A stretch of DNA of 13,116 nt from Pseudomonadota bacterium (GTDB taxonomy: Bacteria; Pseudomonadota; Alphaproteobacteria; Rhodospirillales; Rhodospirillaceae): assembly GCA_023396465.1 (NCBI GenBank), contig JAEWWF010000156.1, forward strand, positions 1 through 13,116. The letters run 5' to 3'. How positions within the stretch are numbered: the stretch's first letter is position 1; every line of letters starts with the position of its first letter. The notes beneath the pieces were generated by a model. That model searched no databases. It was not told where the DNA came from and was given only the letters and a program-made list of their open reading frames with translations. A program made the translations under genes and the position numbers. Shown in pieces: positions 1 to 9,170 of the stretch.

Positions 1-9
1 ACCGAACCC

Positions 10-897
10 ATGGCCGTTCCCGGCGTGCCCAGCCGCAGTTTTCAGCAGCTCATCCTGACCCTCCAGCAGTTCTGGGCGGATCGCGGCTGCGTCATTCTCC
101 AGCCCTACGACATGGAAGTCGGCGCCGGCACCTTCCATCCGGCCACCACCCTGCGGGCGCTCGGCCCCGAAACGTGGAATGCCGCCTACGTGCAGCCGTC
201 GCGCCGCCCCACCGACGGGCGCTATGGCGAGAACCCCAACCGGTTGCAGCACTACTACCAGTTCCAGGTCATCATGAAGCCGTCGCCGGCCGATGCGCAG
301 GAGCTGTACCTCGACTCGCTGCGGGCGCTCGGCATCGACCCGGACAAGCACGACATCCGCTTCGTCGAGGACGACTGGGAAAGCTCGACGCTCGGCGCCT
401 GGGGCCTTGGTTGGGAAGTGTGGTGCGACGGCATGGAGGTGACGCAGTTCACCTACTTCCAGCAGGTCGGCGGCATCGAATGCGACCCGGTGGCGGTGGA
501 ACTGACCTACGGCCTGGAACGCCTCGCCATGTACATCCAGGGGGTCGAGAACGTCTATGACCTCGACTTCAACGGCGCCGGCGTGAAGTACCGCGACATC
601 TTCCATCAGGCGGAAGTGGAATATTCCGCCCACAACTTCGAGCACGCCGACACCGACATGCTGTTCAAGCACTTCACCGACGCCGAGACGGAGTGCCAGA
701 AGCTGCTGGCCGCCGGCCTGGCGCTGCCGGCCTATGACCAGTGCATCAAGGCCTCGCACCGCTTCAACCTGCTGGATGCGCGCGGGGTGATCTCGGTCAC
801 CGAACGCGCCGCCTACATCGGCCGGGTGCGGGCGCTCGCCAAGGCCTGCTGCGAGGGCTGGCTCAAGTCCCGCGGCCACGCCGTGGCGGAGGGCTGA
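10..897 (+). CDS. glyQ: glycyl-tRNA synthetase alpha subunit
   Basis: Class II aminoacyl-tRNA synthetase alpha chain. With the beta chain it forms the alpha2beta2 enzyme that charges tRNA-Gly with glycine using ATP in the cytoplasm; the alpha subunit carries the active site. The 295-aa protein is close to the usual ~300 aa and is recognisable throughout: the N-terminal FQQLILTLQQFW segment, the TLRALGPETWNAAYVQPSRRP block, GENPNRLQHYYQFQVIMKPSP, WCDGMEVTQFTYFQQVGG, and YGLERLAMYIQGVENVYDLDF. The ATG at 10 matches the usual family N-terminus. Only nine bases precede it, so the ribosome-binding site and promoter cannot be judged. The stop lies 4 bp before glyS, the normal pairing for this two-subunit type. 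Identification is very secure. Confidence 0.97.
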   Translation: MAVPGVPSRSFQQLILTLQQFWADRGCVILQPYDMEVGAGTFHPATTLRALGPETWNAAYVQPSRRPTDGRYGENPNRLQHYYQFQVIMKPSPADAQELYLDSLRALGIDPDKHDIRFVEDDWESSTLGAWGLGWEVWCDGMEVTQFTYFQQVGGIECDPVAVELTYGLERLAMYIQGVENVYDLDFNGAGVKYRDIFHQAEVEYSAHNFEHADTDMLFKHFTDAETECQKLLAAGLALPAYDQCIKASHRFNLLDARGVISVTERAAYIGRVRALAKACCEGWLKSRGHAVAEG

Positions 898-901
898 GGC
901 C

Positions 902-2977
902 ATGACCGAATTCCTGCTCGAAGTCTTCTCGGAAGAAATCCCCGCCCGCATGCAGGCCAAGGCGGCCGAGGATCTGAAGACCCTCATCGTCACCGGCCTG
1001 GAAAAGCAGGGCATCACGCCGGACCGGCCGCGCGCCTTCGTCACCCCCCGCCGCCTGGTGGTGGTGATGGAGGGCCTGCCGCTCAGCCAGCCCGACGTGA
1101 AGGAGGAGCGCAAGGGCCCCAAGGTCGATGCGCCCGCCGCCGCCGTCGACGGCTTCCTGCGCTCCACCGGCCTGACGCTCGACCAGTGCGAGCAGCGCGA
1201 CACCCCCAAGGGCAAGGTGTGGTTCGCGGTGATCGAGAAGCCCGGCCGCGAGACGGTCGCGGTGCTGAAGGACGTGGTGGAACAGGCGCTGGCCGACCTG
1301 CCGTGGCCCAAGTCCATGCGCTGGGGCAGCAACCCGACCCGCTGGGTGCGGCCGCTGCATCGCATCGTGGCGCTGCTCAACGGCCGCGAGGTGGACGTGG
1401 ATTACGCCGGCGTGCGCGCCGGGGCGGAGACGGTGGGGCATCGCTTCCTGGCGCCGGAGCCCTTCACCGTCGGCGACTTCGACGGCTATCGCGAGAAGCT
1501 GCGCGCCGCCTACGTCATGCTCGACCCGGCAGAGCGGTCGCGCGTCATCCTGACCGAGGCCCAGCGCCTGTGCGAGGCCGAGGGCCTGACGCTGAAGGAA
1601 GACGAGGGCCTGCTGCGCGAGGTCACCGGGCTGGTGGAATGGCCGGTGGTGCTCATGGGCCGCATCGACGAACAGTTCATGGGCGTGCCGCAGGAAGTGC
1701 TCACCACCTCCATGCGCAGCCACCAGAAGTATTTCTCGGTGCTGAACTCCGACGGCAGCCTGGCGCCGCGCTTCGTCGTCGTCGCCAACATGGTGGCGGA
1801 AGACGGTGGTCAGGCCATCGTGGCGGGCAACGAGCGCGTGCTGCGCGCCCGCCTGTCCGACGCCAAGTTCTTCTGGGACCAGGACCGCAAAGCGCGGCTG
1901 GAAAGCCGCGTCGACAGGCTGAAGGAGCGCGTGTTCCACGCCCAGCTCGGCACCGACTGGGACAAGGTGAGCCGCATCCGCCGCCTTGCCGGCGAAATCG
2001 CCGCCCACATGGGCGCCGATGCCGCCCATGTCGACCGCGCCGCCCATCTGGCCAAGGCCGATCTGTCCACCGGTATGGTGGGCGAGTTCCCCGAGCTTCA
2101 GGGCATCATGGGCCGCTATTACGCGCTGGCCGACGGCGAGCCGCAGGCGGTGGTCGACGCGGTGGCGGAACACTACTCGCCGCTCGGCCCCAACGACCGC
2201 TGCCCGACGGCGCCGGTGTCGGTGGCAGTGGCGCTGGCCGACAAGATCGACACCCTGGCCGGCTTCTTCGGCATCGAGGAAAAGCCGACCGGATCGAAGG
2301 ACCCCTTCGCCCTGCGCCGCGCCGCGCTCGGCGTCATCCGCCTGATCCTGGAGAACAAGCTGCGGCTGCCGCTGCGCACCATCTTCGCCCACGCGACGGA
2401 GCCCTTCGTCGAGGCAAAGCACGTCGCCGATGCCCGCGAGGCGGCGGTGCCGGCGGAACTGCTCGACTTCTTCGCCGATCGCCTGAAGGTCCACCTGCGC
2501 GAAGCCGGTGTGCGCCACGATCTGGTGACGGCCGTCTTCGCGCTCGGCGTCGAGGATGATCTGGTCCGCCTGCTGGCGCGCGTCGATGCCCTGTCGGCCT
2601 TCGTCGGCTCGGAAGACGGCGCCAACCTGCTGGTCGCCTTCCGCCGCGCCGCCAACATCCTGCGCATCGAGGAAAAGAAGGACGGGGTTGCCTATCGCGG
2701 CGCCGTCGATACCGGGGCGCTGGCGCTGCCCCAGGAACAGGCGCTGGCGGCGGCGCTGGACGCCGCCGAACCGGCCGCCCGCTCCGCCCTGGCAGCGGAG
2801 GATTTCGCCGGTGCCATGGCGGCGCTGGCGGGACTGCGGGCGCCGGTGGATGCGTTCTTCGACGACGTCACCGTCAATGCCGATGACGCCAGCCTGCGCC
2901 GCAATCGTCTCCACCTGCTCGGCCGCATCGTCGCGGTGATGGGCGAGGTGGCGGACTTCAGCAAGATCGAAGGGTAG
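902..2977 (+). CDS. glyS: glycyl-tRNA synthetase beta subunit
   Basis: Beta chain of the tetrameric glycyl-tRNA synthetase, responsible mainly for tRNA-Gly recognition. The 691-aa length is normal for the family. It begins with the characteristic TEFLLEVFSEEIPARMQ. Other landmarks are WPKSMRWGSNPTRWVRPLH, TTSMRSHQKYFSVLNSDG (about residues 268-285), LSDAKFFWDQDRK, and the HD-like LAKADLSTGMVGEFPELQGIMGRYYA segment. The C-terminal ~100 residues have the look of the DALR-type anticodon-binding domain. A GGAGGG ribosome-binding sequence overlaps the end of glyQ just before the ATG, supporting this start and suggesting translational coupling. The stop is 11 bp before ppdK. A very long antisense frame exists opposite this gene but is a GC-rich shadow. 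Confidence 0.97.
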   Translation: MTEFLLEVFSEEIPARMQAKAAEDLKTLIVTGLEKQGITPDRPRAFVTPRRLVVVMEGLPLSQPDVKEERKGPKVDAPAAAVDGFLRSTGLTLDQCEQRDTPKGKVWFAVIEKPGRETVAVLKDVVEQALADLPWPKSMRWGSNPTRWVRPLHRIVALLNGREVDVDYAGVRAGAETVGHRFLAPEPFTVGDFDGYREKLRAAYVMLDPAERSRVILTEAQRLCEAEGLTLKEDEGLLREVTGLVEWPVVLMGRIDEQFMGVPQEVLTTSMRSHQKYFSVLNSDGSLAPRFVVVANMVAEDGGQAIVAGNERVLRARLSDAKFFWDQDRKARLESRVDRLKERVFHAQLGTDWDKVSRIRRLAGEIAAHMGADAAHVDRAAHLAKADLSTGMVGEFPELQGIMGRYYALADGEPQAVVDAVAEHYSPLGPNDRCPTAPVSVAVALADKIDTLAGFFGIEEKPTGSKDPFALRRAALGVIRLILENKLRLPLRTIFAHATEPFVEAKHVADAREAAVPAELLDFFADRLKVHLREAGVRHDLVTAVFALGVEDDLVRLLARVDALSAFVGSEDGANLLVAFRRAANILRIEEKKDGVAYRGAVDTGALALPQEQALAAALDAAEPAARSALAAEDFAGAMAALAGLRAPVDAFFDDVTVNADDASLRRNRLHLLGRIVAVMGEVADFSKIEG

Positions 2978-2988
2978 GAAGACAAGCC

Positions 2989-5667
<2,679 letters not shown>

Positions 5668-5676
5668 GGTTGTCTT

Positions 5677-5853
5677 AACCACCAAGGCACAAAGGCACCA
5701 AGAGGGCGGGGTTCGGCTTCCAGCGCCGAACTCCGCCCCGCCCTGCGCAGCAGAACGATGAAGGCCTTCGGCGAAGGCTTGGCGATGCGCAGGTGCAGGG
5801 CGGTGGTGCCGAGGCGAGGTCCACCGCCTTGGTGTCTTGGTGTCTTTGTGGTT
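5677..5853. repeat. palindromic intergenic repeat with 8-base tandem units at both ends
   Basis: The ppdK-meaB gap is filled by a structured element. Its left end (5677-5702) is AACCAC followed by units of the form (C/A)AAG(G/A)CAC. Its right end (5827-5853) is the same pattern on the other strand, so the ends form an imperfect inverted repeat. Inside are several hairpins: 5704-5717 with 5725-5738 (14 pairs, one G-U), 5742-5749 with 5786-5793 (8 bp), 5764-5769 with 5773-5778 (6 bp), and 5799-5806 with 5821-5828 (8 bp). I recall similar AAGRCAC-ended palindromes between genes of many environmental bacteria, and read this as a dispersed non-coding repeat. It could also act as the terminator or mRNA-stabilising 3' end of ppdK. 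Frames across it are probably not genes. Confidence 0.7.
5704..5738 (+). terminator. strong hairpin after ppdK, possible terminator
   Basis: A 14-pair stem (one G-U) with a 7-nt loop begins 36 bp after the ppdK stop. No T-run follows, so it is not a classic intrinsic terminator. It could block 3' exonucleases or pause polymerase. It is part of the larger palindromic repeat in this gap. Confidence 0.35.
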
Positions 5854-5879
5854 CCCCAAAACCGGCAGGGGCCTTTCCC

Positions 5880-6791
5880 ATGGACCTGAAGACGCTTGAA
5901 GAGGGCGGCAAGGCGGCGCTGGCGCGGGCGCTGGCGCAGATCGAGGCGCGACCCGATGCGCCCGAAACCGTGGCGCTGCTGGCGGAGGCCTACAAGCGGC
6001 CGCGGGCCCATGTCATCGGCATCACCGGCCCGCCGGGCGTCGGCAAGTCCACCCTCATGAACGCCCTCATCGGCGGCTGGCGGGCGCGCGGGCGGACCGT
6101 CGGGGTGATCGCCGTCGATCCGTCGTCGCGCAAGTCCAAGGGCGCCCTGCTCGGCGACCGCACCCGGCTGCAGACCGACCCGGAGGACCAGGGCGTCTTC
6201 GTCCGCTCCATGGCCGCCCGCGACCGCCTGGGCGGGCTCGCCGGCCTGACCATCGCCGCCATGGTGGTCATGCGGGCCCTCTATGACGTGGTGCTGATCG
6301 AAACCGTCGGCGTCGGCCAGTCGGAAACCGACGTGGTGCGGGTGGCCGACACGGTGGTGTTCTGCGTCCAGCCCGGATCGGGCGACAGCCTCCAGTTCAT
6401 GAAGGCCGGCATCGCCGAAATCCCCCACCTGGTGCTGGTCACCAAGGCCGACATGGGCGCCGCCGCCGAGCGCGCCAGCGCCGACGTCCACGGCGCCCTG
6501 TCGCTGGCCGAAGGCGACATGGAGGGATGGGAGGTGCCGGTCCTCCTGGTCTCCAGCATGCGGAAGCAGGGCGTGAAGACCGTCATCGCCGCCATGGACC
6601 GCCACTTCGCCCACCTGCGCGATCGCCATCTCCTGGCAGCCGCCCGCACTGCCCAGGCCACCGAGTGGCTGGAGGAATTCATCCGCGAACGCTTCGGGCG
6701 GGAGGGGCTGAAGAAGGTGGCGCCGGTGACTTTGGCGGCGGGGGAAACACCGTTCGGCCGGTTGGCGGAGATGGCGCTGACGCTCGCCTGA
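5880..6791 (+). CDS. meaB: MeaB/ArgK-family GTPase, methylmalonyl-CoA mutase chaperone
   Basis: G3E-family P-loop GTPase. MeaB proteins protect and reactivate adenosylcobalamin-dependent acyl-CoA mutases by gating cofactor loading. Visible motifs are the P-loop GPPGVGKST (residues 50-58), the family block VIAVDPSSRKSKGALLGDRTRL, the G3 region ETVGVGQSE (141-149), and the base-specificity motif TKAD (188-191). The 303-aa length is slightly short of the usual ~320-330 aa. I chose the ATG at 5880 because AGGGG lies eight bases upstream and the protein then starts in homologous-looking sequence. A longer in-frame extension from 5793 would translate the intergenic repeat. No mutase gene lies in the window, so the client is inferred: methylmalonyl-CoA mutase or a relative such as ethylmalonyl-CoA or isobutyryl-CoA mutase. 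E. coli ArgK/YgfD is the same family. Confidence 0.9.
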   Translation: MDLKTLEEGGKAALARALAQIEARPDAPETVALLAEAYKRPRAHVIGITGPPGVGKSTLMNALIGGWRARGRTVGVIAVDPSSRKSKGALLGDRTRLQTDPEDQGVFVRSMAARDRLGGLAGLTIAAMVVMRALYDVVLIETVGVGQSETDVVRVADTVVFCVQPGSGDSLQFMKAGIAEIPHLVLVTKADMGAAAERASADVHGALSLAEGDMEGWEVPVLLVSSMRKQGVKTVIAAMDRHFAHLRDRHLLAAARTAQATEWLEEFIRERFGREGLKKVAPVTLAAGETPFGRLAEMALTLA

Positions 6792-6808
6792 AGCCTCGGG
6801 GAAAGGCG

Positions 6809-6823
6809 GGCCGTGCTCTTGCA
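6809..6823 (+). promoter_or_regulatory. possible sigma-54 type promoter upstream of the 187-aa gene
   Basis: A GG at 6809-6810 and a GC at 6821-6822 are separated by exactly 10 bp, and the downstream half reads TTGCA, as in the -12 element of sigma-54 promoters. The rest of the -24 element (GGC then CG instead of AC) matches poorly. It lies about 100 bp before the next start codon. This is a weak call. Confidence 0.22.
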
Positions 6824-6922
6824 AAGGTTGTTCTTCTTTTCGACGCCTCTGGTAGGATGAAGCTGCTGCGCGCGCAGTGACCGCAGCGATTCAACCGGGG
6901 ACATCGAGCAGGGGGGAACACC

Positions 6923-7486
6923 ATGACACTCAATCCGGGCCAACTCAGCAAGGTCTTGAAGCAGGACGCCGCCAAGGACTTGGGCCGCAAGATCAAGAAC
7001 GGGGTGGCGGTGGCCGACTACGAAGTCAAGGCCAAGATCACCAAGGCCATCGATGCCGCTTTCCCCGACGAAGGCCGCGCCACCGAGGCGCATATCCAGC
7101 AGGTGGCCGAAAAGATCGACGACATCCTCAAAGTCCAGAAGCAGGAAGAGGAAACCAAGGTCGATACCGGCAAGGTGGTGAAGGACGCCTGGGACGAGGT
7201 GAAAGGCCGCGATGCCAAGATGGCGCAGGCCGTGCGCATGGTCATCACCGGCACCGCGCGCGGCCGCACCGCCCCCGGCACCACCGGCATCAAGCACATT
7301 CACGTCGGCGGCAACGCCAAGCTGAACCTGCTGTTCAAGGACGATCTGGTGCTGGGTATCGTCAACGGCCACCTCGACAACAAGATGCCGCCGACCGTGC
7401 GGTCCGAGGCCGACAGCGTCGCCGGCCGCGTCCGCCAGACCACCGTCGATATCCAGGTGGTCGGCAACGAGGTCAAGAAGGGATGA
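6923..7486 (+). CDS. hypothetical protein, 187 aa
   Basis: I do not recognise this protein. It has no signal peptide, no membrane segment and no cysteine, so it should be soluble and cytoplasmic. The N-terminal ~110 residues are rich in Lys, Asp, Glu and Ala and look helical (QLSKVLKQDAAKDLGRKI; HIQQVAEKIDDILKVQKQEEETK). The C-terminal ~80 residues change character. They hold a basic Gly/Thr stretch (TGTARGRTAPGTTG), then KHIHVGGNAKLNLLF, DLVLGIVNGHLD and a strand-like end (TTVDIQVVGNEV), suggesting a small alpha/beta or beta domain. The ATG at 6923 has an AGGGGGG ribosome-binding site at good spacing. It is 131 bp from meaB, so probably has its own promoter. Codon use matches its neighbours. 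It is a real gene on start, composition and context, but its function is unknown. Confidence 0.8.
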   Translation: MTLNPGQLSKVLKQDAAKDLGRKIKNGVAVADYEVKAKITKAIDAAFPDEGRATEAHIQQVAEKIDDILKVQKQEEETKVDTGKVVKDAWDEVKGRDAKMAQAVRMVITGTARGRTAPGTTGIKHIHVGGNAKLNLLFKDDLVLGIVNGHLDNKMPPTVRSEADSVAGRVRQTTVDIQVVGNEVKKG

Positions 7487-7492
7487 CCCCGA

Positions 7493-7518
7493 CGCCGAGG
7501 GGCCTTGCCCCCTCGGCG
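7493..7518. terminator. hairpin between convergent genes
   Basis: A perfect 10-bp stem (7493-7502 with 7509-7518) encloses a 6-nt CCTTGC loop. It sits between the stop of the 187-aa gene (7486) and the stop of pmbA (7539), which converge here. There is no T-run on either strand. The position and symmetry suggest a bidirectional terminator or RNA 3'-end stabiliser. Confidence 0.55.
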
Positions 7519-7538
7519 GAAGGGGATGGTGGCCGGAA

Positions 7539-8894
7539 TTACTGCCCGGCCACCGTCACGCCTTCGAGTCGCAGCGTCGGCGCATCCATGCCGAACCGCA
7601 GGTCCAGGTCGTTGGCGGGCGTCAGGGTGCGGAACATGTCCTTGAGGTTGCCGGCGATGGTCATCTCGTTGACCGGGAAGGCGCATTCGCCGTTCTCGAT
7701 CCACAGGCCGGAGAAGCCACGGCTGTAGTCGCCGGTGATGCCGTTGACGCCGGAACCGAACAGGTCGGTGACGTAGATGCCTTCCTTCAGGTCGGCCATC
7801 AATTCCTGCGGAGACTGGCTGCCCCGCTCGATCCACACGTTGGTCGCCGACGGCGACGGCGGTGACGACGTGCCCCGGCTGGCGTGGCCGGTGCTGGGCA
7901 AACCCAGTTGACGGCCGGAGCGCAGGTCGAGCAGCCAAGTGGTCAGGGTGCCCTGGTCAACCAGATTGCGCCGCACGTTGGGCAGGCCCTCGCCGTCGCA
8001 GGGGCGGGAGCGCAGGCCGCGCGGGCGGTGCGGGTCTTCCACCAGGGTGATCGCCTCGCTCATCACCGACTGGTGCAGCTTGTCCTTCAGGAACGACGTG
8101 CCACGGGCGATGCTGGCGCCGTTGATGGCCCCCAGCAGGTGGCCGATCATGCCGCGAGAGACGCGCGGATCATAGATCACCGGCACCCGCATGGTCTTAA
8201 GCCGCCGCGCGCCCACCCGGCGCACCGCCCGTTCGGCGGCGCGACGGCCGATCTCCGCCGGTGACTTCAGCGATTCGACGAAGTTGGTGGTGTCGTAGTC
8301 GTAATCCCGCTCCATGCCGCCATCGTCGCCGCCGGCCAGCACCACGCAGGACAGCGACACATTGGATACCCGGTAGGACAGCGCCATGCCGTTGCTGCCC
8401 ACCACCGCCACCGACGAATGCCCCCAGCCGGCCTGGGCGCCTTCGCTGTTGACGATTCTCGGGTTCTGGCGGGCGATGTCCTCCGCCTCCGTCACCATGG
8501 CGATCATCTGCTCGGCGCTGAGTTCGGTCGGGTCGAAGCAGTCGATGTCCGGCAGGTCGCGGGCCAACTGGTCGGGGTCGGCGAGGCCGGAGAATTCATC
8601 CTCCGGCACCTGCCGGGCCATGGCGACGGCGCGCTCCACCAGCTCCGCCAGGGCCGGCGGCCGGCTGTCGGCGGAGGAGACGATGGCCGAACGCTTGCCG
8701 ACGAAGACCCGCAGGCCGATGTCCTGGCCCTCGCTGCGTTCCAGGTGCTCCAACTCGCCCAGGCGATAGCCGACCGACAGCGAGCGGGCGTCCACCAGCA
8801 CCGCATCGGCGGCATCGGCCCCGGCCGCCTGCGCCTTGCGCACCAGATCATCAAGCAGCGAAAGGGCGGCGGTATCCTGCTGGGCCTTGCTCAT
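7539..8894 (-). CDS. pmbA: metalloprotease-related protein PmbA/TldE
   Basis: TldD/PmbA family, the TldE half of the TldD-TldE heterodimer. In E. coli this complex cleaves the microcin B17 leader and degrades the CcdA antitoxin. The zinc HExxxH active site is in TldD; PmbA lacks it, and none is seen here. The 451-aa length is typical. Landmarks include the N-terminal AGADAADAVLVDARSLSVGYRLGELE, GERSEGQDIGLRVFVG-like block, VIYDPRVSRGMIGHLLGAINGASIARGTSFL, and the C-terminal SGVNGITGDYSRGFSGLWIENGECAFPVNEMTIAGNL (from about residue 381). I chose the ATG at 8894 because AAGGAG lies just upstream. A longer frame from 8999 would translate the upstream repeat. No tldD partner lies within the window. 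It may be transcribed with ubiD or separately, since 276 bp separates them. Confidence 0.94.
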   Translation of the reverse strand: MSKAQQDTAALSLLDDLVRKAQAAGADAADAVLVDARSLSVGYRLGELEHLERSEGQDIGLRVFVGKRSAIVSSADSRPPALAELVERAVAMARQVPEDEFSGLADPDQLARDLPDIDCFDPTELSAEQMIAMVTEAEDIARQNPRIVNSEGAQAGWGHSSVAVVGSNGMALSYRVSNVSLSCVVLAGGDDGGMERDYDYDTTNFVESLKSPAEIGRRAAERAVRRVGARRLKTMRVPVIYDPRVSRGMIGHLLGAINGASIARGTSFLKDKLHQSVMSEAITLVEDPHRPRGLRSRPCDGEGLPNVRRNLVDQGTLTTWLLDLRSGRQLGLPSTGHASRGTSSPPSPSATNVWIERGSQSPQELMADLKEGIYVTDLFGSGVNGITGDYSRGFSGLWIENGECAFPVNEMTIAGNLKDMFRTLTPANDLDLRFGMDAPTLRLEGVTVAGQ

Positions 8895-8910
8895 GGGTAC
8901 TCCTTCTTTC

Positions 8911-8990
8911 TGTTTGCCCCTCAGGCGCCGGGCGCGGGCCTGTGGCCCGCTTGGCTCCCGCGGCAGGGGCCGCGCGGCGCGGTCGCGCCG
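8911..8990. repeat. GC-rich intergenic repeat, copy 1
   Basis: An 80-bp unit beginning TGTTTGCCCCTCAGGCGCC and ending in GGTCGCGCCG recurs as copy 2 at 9025-9103. Each unit holds palindromes. Here they are GCGGGCC/GGCCCGC with a TGT loop (8934-8950), a 6-bp stem CGCGGC/GCCGCG with a 4-nt loop (8959-8974), and GGCGCG-GT-CGCGCC (8976-8989). This is the structure expected of a REP/BIME-like dispersed repeat. It lies on the 5' side of pmbA, 16 bp before its start codon. Confidence 0.75.
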
Positions 8991-8999
8991 TTGGTTCAT

Positions 9000-9020
9000 T
9001 TTGCCCTTCAGGCGCCGGGC
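9000..9020. repeat. partial copy of the GC-rich repeat
   Basis: TTTGCCCTTCAGGCGCCGGGC reproduces only the first ~21 bases of the unit seen at 8911 and 9025, then diverges. It sits between the two longer copies, as if a third copy had been truncated by deletion or unequal recombination. Confidence 0.65.
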
Positions 9021-9024
9021 AATT

Positions 9025-9103
9025 TGTTTGCCCTCAGGCGCCGGGCGCGGACCTTCGGCCCGCTTGGCTCTCGCGGCAGGGGCCGCGCGGCGCGGTCGCG
9101 CCG
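9025..9103. repeat. GC-rich intergenic repeat, copy 2
   Basis: The 79-bp unit matches 8911-8990 in direct orientation with one single-base gap and four substitutions by my hand alignment. Two of the changes sit in or next to the loop of the first palindrome. The G-to-A change puts an A-C mismatch in its stem, while the other palindromes are unchanged. The copy lies 67 bp downstream of the ubiD stop in transcript sense, where such structures often stabilise or end an mRNA. Confidence 0.75.
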
Positions 9104-9170
9104 TAAGGGATGGTGACTGCTCGAACGTCCTAGGTGGCGGAGGTGGTGCTCCGGTGCCTGTGCTGTCGGT

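Noticed and set aside
863..2914. 683-aa open frame on the minus strand opposite glyS
   Set aside because: It is antisense to glyS in the high-GC shadow frame, with low-complexity composition and no plausible product.
8895..8999. 35-residue N-terminal extension of PmbA
   Set aside because: It would translate the GC-rich repeat. The ATG at 8894 has AAGGAG just upstream.
8911..9103. CRISPR array
   Set aside because: There are only two long copies plus a fragment, the unit is too long and self-palindromic, and there is no regular repeat-spacer pattern or cas gene.
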